Origin: Dipetalonema caudispina
Lineage: Eukaryota > Nematoda > Chromadorea > Rhabditida > Onchocercidae
NCBI GenBank assembly: GCA_013365325.1
Contig: JABVXV010000211.1
Coordinates: forward strand, 48,517-112,516
Reading direction: 5' to 3'
DNA length: 64,000 nucleotides
The notes beneath the pieces were generated by a model. That model saw nothing but the letters and a program-made list of their open reading frames with translations. It ran no database searches and had not been told where the DNA came from. Positions 1-15,800 of the stretch are shown here, one piece after another. The position numbers and the translations under genes are program-made. Position 1 is the first letter of the stretch. Each line of letters opens with the position of its first letter.

Positions 1-99
1 GGAAAAGAATTTGTTAATAAACATATGAAATTGATGATAATAAGGTCTAAGAAAAAGAATTCATGATTGAAGAACCATTTTATTGTACGAAGATATTAG

Positions 100-199
100 N
101 NNNNNNNNNNNNNNNNNNNNNNNNNNNNNNNNNNNNNNNNNNNNNNNNNNNNNNNNNNNNNNNNNNNNNNNNNNNNNNNNNNNNNNNNNNNNNNNNNNN
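100..199. other. Assembly gap of 100 Ns
   Basis: A run of exactly 100 Ns, the usual placeholder for a gap of unknown length. The flanking bases on the two sides do not match each other, unlike the second gap near 23.3 kb. It probably hides part of the gene whose last exon ends at 632. Confidence 0.99.
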
Positions 200-332
200 T
201 TATCCAAAGAAGTTTTGTGATTTGGGTTTAAGAAAGCTTACCTGACGACGTAGTTACTTCGTTTTACAAAATTGCCGTGTTTTCGTTGTCGTTCTTTCTT
301 TTGCAATTGAAACTTCTATTGAATATTTCCAG

Positions 333-632
333 TTCTCGTTTCCTGATCCTGATGCTGATATTAGTGCGCTGGTTCCTGTTATTTGCGCAAGTATGACACC
401 AATTCCACTGCTGTTCGTTGCAGCGATACATTGGTTATGGAAAAAGCTAGGAAAGAGGAGAGAGAGTGAGGAAAATAATGATCTCGAAGAGACAGCAGTC
501 AAAATTGATCCACTAACTGATAACTCCAAGAATGGAATTACTGCTATTAAGTATAAATCTGACCCAAATGATGATAGTCCGTTAATGAATATTGATAGGA
601 AACAGAATATCTTGCGGGAAATCTCTCATTAA
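333..632 (+). CDS. Last exon of a membrane protein, possibly an SLC6-type transporter (partial)
   Basis: The exon follows a splice acceptor (AATATTTCCAG) ending at 332 and stays open to a TAA at 630-632, about 99 codons. It begins with a hydrophobic segment containing the motif ASMTPIPLLFV, followed by a basic stop-transfer stretch (KKLGKRR) and a hydrophilic, acidic cytoplasmic tail. A small-Ser/Met-x-PIPL pattern before a final basic loop resembles the last membrane segment of sodium-coupled neurotransmitter transporters (SLC6/SNF), but so little of the protein is visible that this is only a suggestion. Upstream exons lie beyond the window or in the 100-N gap at 100-199. The reading frame is continuous from the acceptor, so the start is internal to the gene. 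Confidence 0.45.
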   Translation, partial: FSFPDPDADISALVPVICASMTPIPLLFVAAIHWLWKKLGKRRESEENNDLEETAVKIDPLTDNSKNGITAIKYKSDPNDDSPLMNIDRKQNILREISH

Positions 633-2127
633 TATTTATTTATGATGTAACACTTCAGTTGATCGTAAGTTTGATTTTCGCACAGATTATTCATTTTACG
701 GGCAATATAAGTTCTAGAAGTTCCAGAATATTTCAGTGTTACAAATTAGTTTCTGTTCGGCATGGGAAAATGCATTGTTTTGACGTTAACTGTATTTTAT
801 TTCGCATAGTTGACGATAACTGAGGCACTTCAAATTGTTATCGAAAACTATTTTCACAACTCTCTTACTTAGTATAGATTGTGAAACAAACATTGACGTA
901 TAATTTAAGCATTCATTTTATTGTTATATTAATTCCTGTGTATTTGTTGTATTGTGTCATAATTCTTATATGTGCTATTATTATTTTGTTTCCCAAAAAC
1001 ATAATAGTAATATATTTCGTGATCTGATGTTTAATATACCTTCTTTAGTTTATTTCATTTTTACACTGTTCTTTCATGTCAACATAATATATTTTTAAGA
1101 GAGCAGTATTTCTGAATTTCTGAAGAACTGTATTGGTGTAGGTTTTTTGTTCTGCGTGGCGTGTGCTTGATATTATAAGTAGTGAATAGTTGTAGTAATA
1201 GTAATCTAGCCTAAGATCATTCCATTCATTCATATCAAAAAGACGGAATCAGTTTTCGTGTAAGGCTAAATTCTCGGATTTCTCCGTTTGTTAAATTTCA
1301 TCATTCGGGTTATTTATTTTAATTTAATTTTCGTTATTTCTTATTTAATATCAACTTTTAAACTTAATTTTTTGTTGAACTAATGCATTGCTGTATTGAA
1401 CTTAAAGTATTATGGTTGTGATAGTATAACTCTGTGATAAACTCAGATCTGGAGTTCTTTTTCTTTCACATGTAAATTTGTCTTTGTTCACACCGTCTTG
1501 CTAATAAAGATTATATTGCAGACTTTAAATAGATTAGTGCATAATATATCGCAGGGATATGGAATAAAAAAAAAGGAAAAAAAGTGAAAATAAAGTTAAA
1601 AAAAATAAACTTGAAAATAAAAATCAACCTTATAATTTAATAGATGAAGATACAATTGAAAGTGAAAGTTCAACAAATGAAGTATATATTATCAATTCTT
1701 ACTTATTACTCCGTAAATCCCCATCACTATCTGGCTCGTACCGTGGTACCACAATGCAATCATGATTCGTATCGTAGTAATGGGTGGTATCGTAATTTGA
1801 TGCTATGGGATGTTAATTTCATTGTAACCTATCACTATGATACATAATTTTCTCATGATGCGATACTTGGGGAGATATCGGACGTGTACGTTAAGTGTGT
1901 GTTTGTACGTGTTACGTGAGGATCTAGCTAATGTCATTTTTGTGTAGCGAAATGTTCCATAAGCATACATTTGTTTGTAATATAATTTGAAATATTCATA
2001 TTAATAGAAATTTTTTCGAAAAATTTTAATTTTTTCATTATTGGACGATTTCTGTCTAATGCATGATGCGTATTTTTTACTGAATATACAACTATTCGTA
2101 CTGATTTAAATGCTGTTGTTGTTTTAG
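633..2127. other. Intergenic, AT-rich; no gene seen
   Basis: This holds the 3' untranslated region of the left gene and the upstream region of RUVBL1. Open frames here are short, lack splice-compatible neighbours and are rich in AT codons. The stretch ends in TTGTTTTAG (2119-2127), a strong 3' splice-type signal directly before the RUVBL1 ATG. Confidence 0.6.
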
Positions 2128-5829
<3,702 letters not shown>

Positions 5830-6833
5830 ATAAATGAAGTTTTGCGCTCCAGAAACAATTTGTTATATGTTAATTAATACAATCTTCTATCGTTTGTTCT
5901 TCCGATATGTTTCATATGTCCCTTTTCAGTACTCTTCCTTTTAACCTTCTGATAAGTTTTGTTCAGATTTTTTTGAATTGCATTTTACTCAGGGAATCAT
6001 TTTTACCAGGAATGAAAGATTTTACTTTCATCTGGAAAAATAACCTTATTTTTCAGAATTTAGTTTTCATGAGCGTCCTTGATTTATCTTCTTTATAATC
6101 TTGATCATGCTGGAGGAAGATGGGATTGAGCAGTAAAGAAGAAATGAAGCATTTTTGCTTAGTGCTTAGTGTTGCATTAGGAAGAGCAGTTCATTATGAG
6201 TTTGGTGATTTGTTAACCGTGCAGAATGTTTAGTATGAAATAGTTAGGTATCTGTTTGATGTAAACATTTTGTTTTATTCAAATTTCTCACGAAGTTCAA
6301 CAGTTCTTACTACTCAAAGTTTTATAAAGTTAAACACTTGTATTTTTCGAAATTTTTATTTTCCAATTTTTTATGAAGTTATGTTTTTGATCTCCAGTCT
6401 CATCATGTCTTGTTCGACACCGTTAATGAAATAAAGCTCAAGCTAAATTCATCAGTTATTGGCCGTTTCATTTTTATGCGTTATGCTTTTCAGCACCATT
6501 TTGATTATGGTATCTCAAATTTCAACAAAATTGCTTTATTTGTAGGTACGCGATTTTTTTCTTCATGAACATTGTTTCATATTCGCAAACTGTATTATTC
6601 TCAGTTTACCCAAATTTTTTGTTACTTTTTGGATACTCTAGTACCGTCTTAAGTCATTTTCTTGATGTACGCTTGGTCACTTCTTAACTCTTCAAATTTC
6701 ATCATTTATCATTGCTCGAGCAACTTTTCTTTGCGAGTTGCGTCGTGGTACAGTTGTTTTAAGAGCTGAGGAGAGCCGAATATTGTTTGGTCAAGTAAAT
6801 TAACTTGACTAAATATAATTGATACTTAAACAG
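5830..6833. other. Intergenic region between RUVBL1 and TOMM22
   Basis: About 1 kb with no supported coding region. An AATAAA overlaps the RUVBL1 stop region (near 5827). The stretch ends in a CAG acceptor-like site at 6831-6833, 17 bases before the TOMM22 ATG. A short open frame at 5907-6098 is hydrophobic and has no homology that I recognise. Confidence 0.5.
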
Positions 6834-6850
6834 GGGAAGAAAGTGGGGAT

Positions 6851-7783
6851 ATGGAAGTTAGTAGAATTGGTGGTGATGAATGGGACCAGATTCCGGATGA
6901 TGAGTTGGAAGAAACGATCGCTGAAAGACTTTGGGGCCTTCGTGAGATGTTTCCAGATGTATTCAGATGTAAGTTAGAATCGTCTGTTGATTGGTCGATG
7001 TGGGCTGCAAAACATACGGTAGGTGTTTTTCCGTTTGATCTGGTAATCTTTACATGGTGTGTTAGTAATATATTCATTATGGATTATCTATGTGGTACGG
7101 GTACACAATACTTTTGAGATTTCTTTCCTGGAAATATTTGTAATATCTTGAATTTGTCGTCGGATAATTATATATATATATACGGATATATATTGGAAAG
7201 ATGAATATGCGGTACAACTTTCAGTTTCCCACTTTAAACGTTATGTTTTTTCTAATTTCAGTTTTCATTTGTGAAATCTGCGCTTTGGATTGTATCATCA
7301 TCAATGATGATTTTAGTCTTACCATATGTGATCGAAAAAGAAAGGTCCGAATACGAAAAAAGTCAGGTACGTTTCTCAGAAATACCACATGATCCCTTAG
7401 TCATTGAAGTTATCGTATTATAAATGGTTCTCAATATGTATTATTTTGCTGAATTAATTAAATATCATTTTTTTTCTCATGATAAATGGTCTAATTCAAT
7501 TAATCTTCTGCCATTAAAGAAGGTTTAAAACGGAGTAATTTCAAATTTCTGTTCAAGACGGTAGATTTAGGGGAGAGTTTGTTTGATTGCTCATGTATGC
7601 AGTGCGTTTACATTTACTCATTTTATAACCAATATACAATTAAATTAACTGCATTTCATCGTTCCTTTTATTTACCACTTGAGAATATCAATAACTTTTG
7701 ATCTTAATGATTAATTTCAGGTAGCTCAGCAGAGGCAAATGTTGCTTGGTCCAAGTGCTGCTGTAAGTGCAGCAAAGCAGTAG
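6851..7783 (+). CDS. TOMM22: Mitochondrial import receptor subunit TOM22
   Basis: Three exons (6851-7018, 7262-7366, 7721-7783) encode 111 residues. TOM22 is the central receptor of the outer-membrane translocase. It accepts presequences from TOM20 and holds the TOM40 pores together. The sequence shows an acidic cytosolic N-terminal half (DDELEETI), the conserved motif ERLWGL-x-EMFP, one membrane span built around LWIVSSSMMILVLPYVIE with its central Pro, and a Gln-rich intermembrane tail ending in QRQMLLGP, all characteristic of animal TOM22. The start is the first ATG after a probable trans-splice acceptor at 6833. The frame stays open upstream to that acceptor, so an extra upstream exon cannot be excluded. 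Its position just upstream of MTERF3 pairs two mitochondrial genes. Confidence 0.92.
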
Positions 7784-8532
7784 TGGTTTTTATAATTATT
7801 ATATCAACTCTCAATGATTTGTTTTTTACTTATGTCTTTTTATTGCGCTTTTACTTTTGCTATGGATTCACGAAGTTTTTCAAGTGTGATTCATCATCGA
7901 AATTTGCTTCTTTTAGTCTTGCAAAAAAATTCTTGTTTACGAATTTCCATTTTTGGTTGAGATATCTGGAAACTTAGTCTTTGTAATTCATAAAATCCTT
8001 TTTTCTGGGAACTGAGAAATAAAAGGTTGTGTTGTGTTGTTGCATTCCAAGCATCACTACTAGTGGTTAAAGCTTAATGGGCTTGCAACGAAAATAAACT
8101 ATGTTTTCACATACCGGTGATGTTTTTGATGATTGTCATATTATTTTGTTCGAAATGAAATATCACTATGTCTTCAGTTTTTGGATTTGATTAGCTAAAA
8201 TAATAGCGCATGAGAGAGGTGTTGAATTCAATTAATTACTGGTTACTCGAAGTGATTTTGTGCATTATTTTGTTAAAATAAAATTTTCAAATGCTAATTT
8301 ATGTTCTTCTCTTCTGTGGTAGTGATGGAGTAATGCCAATAATAAATTATCAAATTATATAGGGATTATTCTACTCTTTGAACTTTCAAACAAAAGTATT
8401 CCAGTTTAGTTGCATAATACACAGTATAAAGATGAATAAAGATTTCAAATAAATTCAGATGATGTTCATTTGAATGAGTATGTTACGTATTTAGGTGGTT
8501 CTATTTGGAAAAATTTGAGGTTTTGGTGGTGC
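7784..8532. other. Intergenic region between TOMM22 and MTERF3
   Basis: It contains the TOMM22 3' untranslated region, with no polyadenylation signal that I can assign firmly, and then AT-rich sequence. An acceptor-like AAATTCAG ends at 8458, about 75 bases before the chosen MTERF3 ATG. The bases directly after it read ATGATGTTCATTTGA, a four-codon ORF if that acceptor is used for trans-splicing. Confidence 0.45.
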
Positions 8533-11357
8533 ATGATTTTCATACGGCGTAGTTTTCGAGGTCTTCAGAAAAACTCTGTGATTGGTTTTTGCTACCGGGA
8601 ATTTGTTGATAGTAATGTACAGCAAACGGTGAAAATCAATGATAAATGGAATGAGGTATGTTAGTTTTATTTGGCGGTAAATGTAGCATTTTTGTTGTCT
8701 GTCAGTATGACTCGTCAACTTCAAGCATAAGGATATTGGGAATTCTCAATGTAATTAATGTTTCAAAAATTCTCTTAAAGGCGAATAATGTAGTTCTACT
8801 GTTGATGTAAAACAAATTGACACAGGGAAAGATTGATTAATTGATGGAAAAAAGAAAAGACTGCAATGCTTCTGCTTCTGAATTAAATGAATTGAACTCA
8901 TTGTTAGTATTCTTTTGATCTATTGTAGATTGAAGAGCGAAATGTTTCGACTGAGAATTCTGTGTCAGATTTGGCCACATTTGATAAAAAGGAGGATTTT
9001 GCATCGACACAGATAAATACCATTGATAGAACTGTAAGTCATTATATTAGAATTGGATGAGCATTTATTATCTCCAAAACTCGAAATGAATAGAATGAAG
9101 ACGCTGAAGCACTTTTGAGTGAAGGTGATACGGATTTGAAAGAGAGTGCTGTTTTCTTTCATAAATTCTTCAATGGAATATTATCCATAATGCAGTAATT
9201 ATATGCTTCTATTTTAGTGAATTTTATAAAGTCCTTTTACAGCCAGCGCTGCAAAATTCTTTCGCAACACGACGGGGAAAGAAAAAAGTAGAGGCCAATC
9301 GGTTTCGGCCTATTGTATATTCAGAGGGAGAATTGGATAAGTCAAACTTTATGCAGCCACCATCAAGGTTTTTTCCCGTTTTATTTTTGTCAAGTATGGA
9401 AAATCTAGAACCCAGGAGTTGAATTTATTTGCTGTTGATTCTTATTATTCTCTCTCCTAATGTAGTGACACATTAAGTTCATTAATTTATCTGGCACAGC
9501 TGCTACTGGCAAAGAATTTGATTATATTTTTGGATTCCATTGATATCATGCAATATCATTATGCCGAAAAAAGAAAAAAACATGTCCCTTATTCGTCTTA
9601 TGGTGATTTCCTTTAATTTTTCAAGTATTTTTCAACGTACAAAATTTTTAGCTATTGTATAAGTTCTTTTGATTTATTCAGGGATAATCCACTTCCGTTC
9701 GATCCAACCGCAAATCCGTCATTGTTACCTCCTACACACTCATGGTCTATTGCTCATTATGTGAATCATTTACCGACATTGCAGGTACTTGTCGAACTAG
9801 GCATGGATTTATTTGAGGTTCGTATTAACTCAATAAATTAATGAAGTGCTGTCACTCTAAAATTTCAGATGAACTTCTAAAGTTTTTGAGACTGCAAAAT
9901 AGGTACGTTGATCCTGTCAAGTTTATAACGAGCTGTTTTACAGGTGGATTCAGTGACACATATCGGCCGTAAACTGGTGAAATTAGATTGGGAAAATGAT
10001 GTAAGACCGAAACTTGTTTGGTTGATCCATCAAGTTGATATGCCTATAACCGATATCGGCTCATATTTAACACGAAATCCGTATTTCTTATTACAAGATT
10101 TAGAGAGTATGCAGGTTAATGATTGTTATTTTTCTTTACAGAAAAGTTTAGAAATTTTCTTCACTGCATTCATATTTTAACAGTCGAAATAAATATACTA
10201 TGTTTTATGTAATTTTAGGTACGATTAAATTACCTTTATGCTAAGAGGTTGACTAAAGCGAAAATTCTTAAAATCGTGAAAAATAATAGGTTGGTTTTTT
10301 TTATTCAAGGTCATCGAAACATGATTTCTCGTAATTTATTGTGGTAATAAATGAGTATTTGTTTACTGGATTCGGAAATCCTTGTTGATTCATTGGTAGT
10401 ATTAAAAATTCACGCTCAGGTTGTTAAAAATATTTTCCGTCTTTTTGAAGATTTTTATATGGTTCGATGCATTGGTGTATTTTATATTAGGTTTTGGTTG
10501 AATACAGACGTCAAAACAACTGATGCTCGCTTGGGGTGGATTCAAAAGACCTTTGAGCTGACAGGAGATGAAATGCGTCAAGTAATAGTCACTGAACCAA
10601 GAGTTATTATGTTCGGTGTTGGACCGCTTGAAGTAAGCACATGGGGGATGTTTTTTTTTCGAAATTTATGGTCATGATGTGGCATTTTAGAAATTACGGT
10701 TTACTTTAAATTTAAAAAGAAGCAAATAAGGGAGTATTTCTGCCAACGAAATTGATATGTTTTATTTTTGCAGCGACTTGTTACTATGCTGAACGAAGAA
10801 TTGGAATTTACAAAAGAACAAGTTAAGACAATTTTAATGAAAGATCCGAGAGTGTTTATGATCGGTAAGTAGAACTCTTTTAATGAATTGATTAAACGGA
10901 CTTGTCCGTATCACTTGTAATATTTTATTGGTGGCACGGCATTGAACATCTAAGGTAAGTGCATGATCCACTCGACTCTACATGGTTGCGGCCACAGATA
11001 CTGTTGAAAGAGGAAGTACTGATGTCAGTTCTGGAAGTGTCGAATTGCATATCAAATAAAGTTATAATAAATGTTTTAGAACCGAATGCTTTACACGCAA
11101 CGTACAATTATCTTCGTTTCACTTTGCATCTATCAAACATGCAAATTTCTGAATGGCCAGTATGTTTGAGATTTTCCATTGGAGCAATCCGCAGACGACA
11201 CGAATTTTTACTACAGCTAAATAAAGCTGATTATAACGAAGGTTCACCGAACTATGTACATCTTAGTTCTCTGTTACAACCATCCGATCAAAAATTTGCT
11301 CTTAATGTGGCACACACATATTTGAATGTATATAATGCTTTCTTGAAAAACTATTGA
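8533..11357 (+). CDS. MTERF3: mTERF-domain protein, MTERF3-like, mitochondrial
   Basis: Ten exons join in phase (8533-8655, 8929-9033, 9094-9150, 9243-9367, 9682-9817, 9944-10114, 10219-10289, 10491-10632, 10774-10864, 11080-11357), encoding 432 residues. MTERF3-type proteins are helical-repeat proteins of the mitochondrial matrix that modulate mitochondrial transcription and ribosome assembly. Residues from about 180 onward form repeating mTERF motifs with the Pro-x-(Leu/Val/Phe) pattern (TRNPYFLL, TEPRVIMF, KDPRVFMI). The C terminus has RRRHEFLLQLNKADYNEGSP then NYVHLSSLL, matching the conserved MTERF3 tail. The N terminus (MIFIRRSFRGLQK) is Arg-rich and free of acidic residues, as expected of a mitochondrial presequence, which favours the ATG at 8533. 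Introns after residues 41, 76 and 95 lie in a poorly conserved region and are less certain. Confidence 0.88.
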
Positions 11358-11800
11358 TAGATTTTTATTGTTTGATTGTTCAGTTTTGAACCGTTTTTAA
11401 ATTTCGTATTTCTTGTATTTGACAAATACATTATAATATATAATTGTATAAACTTCCACTACTTGGATTGGGACAAAAAAAAATATGAAGACAGGAATGT
11501 GATTTTTTTCTGAATGGTAGATTTGTATAATATATGGGACTAGGCTTTAAAAGAGAAATTTAACGAAGAAAACATTACACTTAACAATCTAGGACAGCTA
11601 TGAATGAGCATAAAAGATAGTTTCTATTACTAAATATGAGTATAAATTTCATCCACTGACGGGAATTTGTTATATAATACAAACGAGATTTATTTCTGCA
11701 TTATTTAAATGTTTTATAGGAAACATTTTTGTTGTAATTCTCGCGGGTTATTAAATTTCAATAAAGTTATTGAGTTTTTAAAATTGTAAACTAAAATTGC

Positions 11801-11831
<31 letters not shown>

Positions 11832-12834
11832 AATATTTAAGCAAAATATATTCAACGAAAGGTCGATATTTGTTGATTGTACAATTTTGCAGGCAATATG
11901 AAATTATAATTTAAATGTTACATATATTAGCATTTTCTGAGTTGTTTAGATTCATATAAAAGAATAATTATATTTACCATTTTTCTTTATCTTCAAAAAA
12001 TTGTCTTTATCATATAAGACATTATATTTGCAATAGTAATTATGTGATACTTTACTTATACATATCATTTTAACATCATTTCCGAAAAAAAGATCATTTT
12101 GCTTTTTTTTTTTTTTTTTAATTGTCTAATATCTTTAATAAGACATCATTAATTTGAATGTAAATATACAGGATTTAATAGGGTTGTGCTATTCTCCTTA
12201 TAAAATGGGTTCTTTCATTCAAATTTTAAAATTTAATATCGACAAATTGGATTGTTAATTGTTCATTTATGTCTGTGGAAAAAAAGAATCTCAAATTTTT
12301 TAAAAAATTTTTTTTAAAATTAATCTTTACAAAGCTATGAAATACATATATGAGAATTTATTTAGCTGTGATAATGAAGAAATTAGAAAATAGTCAGTAT
12401 ACATTGAAAATAGTAATGACCTTGATTTGGTTGCGGTGATAATTCCTGTTAATGATGATGTGTCGTACGATTAACAAACTTGATCAACAACTGATTGCGC
12501 TGTTTATTCAACTAATTTCATTGATAACAGTGTGAAAATAATAGTATACGTTTATATACCTCATTTTATCTTTTTTTTTTTTTTTTCCTACCTAAAATTC
12601 AATTTATACTTTATGGATGAATTATGATTGATGTGTAAGATCTTAGCGATAAGAATTATTCAATGGTCTGTGTGTGTAAGATTCTTTTCTATTTTAATGT
12701 TTAATTCGAAAGCATTAATGTGATTCATAATATCGCTTACTTAAGTTGTTTCAGGAATTATTTGAAATAATTTAAATAATTAATGATAAAATATTACAGA
12801 TGTGTTAAAGGAAACAAATTACTAATATTCCAAA
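11358..12834. other. Intergenic region between MTERF3 and acyl-CoA oxidase
   Basis: Very AT-rich. It contains a poly-A run at about 11802-11828 and poly-T runs near 12102-12119 and 12573-12587. No coding exon is supported. A 3'-splice-like ATATTACAG ends at 12799. The next bases are ATGTGTTAA, a two-codon upstream ORF, before the main ATG at 12835. Confidence 0.55.
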
Positions 12835-15800
12835 ATGCGACACAATTTAATTGAACCGGGTGACAATGAAGATATTACCAACGAACGACGAGGCGCATCT
12901 TTTTCGGTTGGTAAATTGGCTGCATTTATACATGGTGGTGAAGAAAAGCTTCGTAGAAGACATGAAATACTGAAGTTTGTAGAATCTCAGGAAGATTTTC
13001 AAGATCCAATACCACCTGAATTTATGAGCCGTAAAGAACGAGTTGAGAATAATGCGCGAAAGGTTTGTTTTTTTTTTTTTTACTTTGTTTCTTAAATTAT
13101 AATCTTCAGTTATTTCTCCTAAAAGTTACTGCTTTACATTTTTTTCAAAGAAAAAAAAATCGTCCAAATATTTTGGGAATTCATTCTAAAGATTAGATAG
13201 GTGTCAGAACTTATGTGCATGAACTTTCTCATAATTTGTTTTTAAATAAATCATCTAATAATAATCTAATTACCTTGCTTAGATCGTAGCAATGACCGAT
13301 AAAGCTGCATTTATTGACCAGTCGGATATGTTCGAGGAAGGACTACTTTTCCAAAGGTATGGTTTGTTTTTATTTCATGATAATTGCTTGAAACTCTTAA
13401 AAGTTGGTTGATTAATTTCGAATTGTATTAAATAGATAATTATAGTCTGATAATGGGGCGTGATTTCCATGCAATGTCGTTGCACTACGGGATGTTCATA
13501 CCAACTATTCAAGGACAAACAGATGATGATCAGTTGGATTACTGGCTTCCGTTAGCTGTTGCTCGAGCTATCATTGGGACTTATGCACAAACTGAACTTG
13601 GACATGGTTTATAATTTTATTCCGTACATTTTTTTATTCTAATATGTGAAGAAGTTCTGACTTAGAACAAGGGGCCTTGTTTTTTGAACTTGCAATAAAT
13701 TTTATTTTGAATAAACCAACAAATTTGGTTTGAATCTAATCTGTAAATCGAGTTTTTTCAAATAGAAATTTTATGCTGTACTGTACTTGTGTAAATTTAG
13801 TTGTTGACTTTAAGGTACTAATATTTCGAAGTTGGAAACAACAGCTACATATGATGAGAAAACAGATGAATTTGTGATACATACACCATCGGTTTCGGCA
13901 ACAAAATGGTGGTCAGGTGGCCTTGGAAAGTCATCAAATTATGCCGTAATTCCTGCACAACTTATCATTAACGGAAGCAACAAAGGCTTACATATGTTTA
14001 TTGTTCAACTCAGAGATCTAAAAACTCATATGCCTTTGCCTGGTGATCAGATTTATATTTTTGAATAGTCTTTTTCTCCTTTTTTTTAAATGAAAATAGA
14101 ACAAATCACTTTTTTCAAAGGTTGTAGTATTTAAAGCTATAACATTTGTAAAAAGTTGATGAATTTCACTCTTTTTGCATGATTACGATTAAATACCAGT
14201 TGGCGAAGAAACCCTGACTTTGACCTAGGTAACTACAACCATAGTTATAGTTTAATCGTTGTGCAAATAAATTTTATAAATATCTAATTCAGGCATCACA
14301 GTTGGAGATATTGGTCCAAAAATGGGTGTTCCTGGCATTGATAATGGCTTTCTTATATTTAACAACTATCGCATCCCGCGAAAGAATATGTTTATGCGTC
14401 ATTCACAAGTAAACTTTCTTGACAATCTGTTTATATAACTATCCGTTTGATAGTTTTATAAAGTTCCTGAAATTTTTTTCTATTCCATTGGTTAGGTATT
14501 ATCAAATGGTGAATACATTGCTCCGAAACATTCCAAATTGCGTTATGGTACAATGGTATTTGTACGGTCAATTATGGTACGTGATCAGGCTATGCAGTTG
14601 GCTGCAGCAGTTACAATAGCTATACGTTATTCTGCTGTTAGAAGACAGGGAGAATGGAAACCTGGGTAAATGTTTAGTTGTATAAATATGATTCGATTTT
14701 CTATGCTATATGTAGCACTTTATTTTCCTAAAACATTCAACTTTGAAAAAAATCTATTACTGACAAATGCTTTGTTTAAAGAGCGTTATGGTTATGATAA
14801 GATTTACAACTTCAGTAATGCATTCATACAGTTCAGTTTCTAAGGTACCAGAAGTTTGCAGTTCTCAAGAAGTTCAAATACTTGATTATCGAACGCAGCA
14901 ATATCGAATTCTTCCATATCTTGCTCAGTCTTTTGTATTTTTGTTTGCTGCTACAGAAGTAAAGGATTTATATATGAGGGTATTTTTTTCACTTTTTTTC
15001 TCAGTGTCTCTCAAGATATCAGAAATATTTTTCTTTTGATCGTGTACATTTCCCAAAATTTCTCATTTATGGATATGTTTTTCTGATTACTGTCCAGGAT
15101 TTTTCAGATCATATTTTAAGCTCAAGAATTTAAGGTCAACGAACAACTTGCGGATGGTATCACTGAATTGCTACAAGAATTACACATACTTTCATCAGGC
15201 TTCAAAGCTGTCGTCACATGGGAAGTCGCAAAGGTCTGTAACTTTTCTTTTGAACAACGAGGCTATATTTCTTTGTAAGATTTCAAAGCGATCACTGAAC
15301 ACGATATCCAAGTTTTCATTTTCAAATTATATAAAAACAATCGTATATCCTCAAGAAAAGCATGTGACAGTGCTGTTTTCGTAAAATTTACGTATTTGGT
15401 AATTCTGTGCAGGGTATAGAGCAGTGTAGATTAGCATGTGGTGGACATGGTTATTCACATGCGTCCGGTTTGCCGGAAATTTATTCTTTCGCTGTTGCTG
15501 GTTGTACATACGAAGGAGAAAATATCGTCATGCTGCTTCAGGTTGCACGGTGCGTGGCTTTAAACTTTAACTTCTTTTTTTTACCTTTATGGAAAACCTG
15601 AGAATTTTTGAATTACGGTAGTGGTTTATCAATATTGCAGTTTTTTAATGAAAACAGTCAAAGAAATACGGTCTGGCACTGCTCATCTAGCAACAATTGC
15701 CAAATACCTGCTTGGTGATAAGAGATATAAGTCTAGTTTTCGAGCATGGCAAACAGCCAAATATAAGGATTTAATCGAGGATTTCGAACAAGCCGCTAGA

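Noticed and set aside
254..529. 91-codon minus-strand ORF opposite the left membrane-protein exon
   Set aside because: It is antisense to a spliced exon with a recognisable membrane segment; composition is Ser-rich shadow coding.
10931..11079. Coding continuation upstream of the last MTERF3 exon (ORF starting about 10959)
   Set aside because: The frame is open, but phase from the previous exon leads to a stop. The acceptor ATGTTTTAG at 11079 restores phase and the conserved MTERF3 tail, so this is intron.
15148..15384. ORF overlapping acyl-CoA oxidase exon 8 in another frame
   Set aside because: Shadow of the exon 15135-15233, whose frame joins in phase on both sides.
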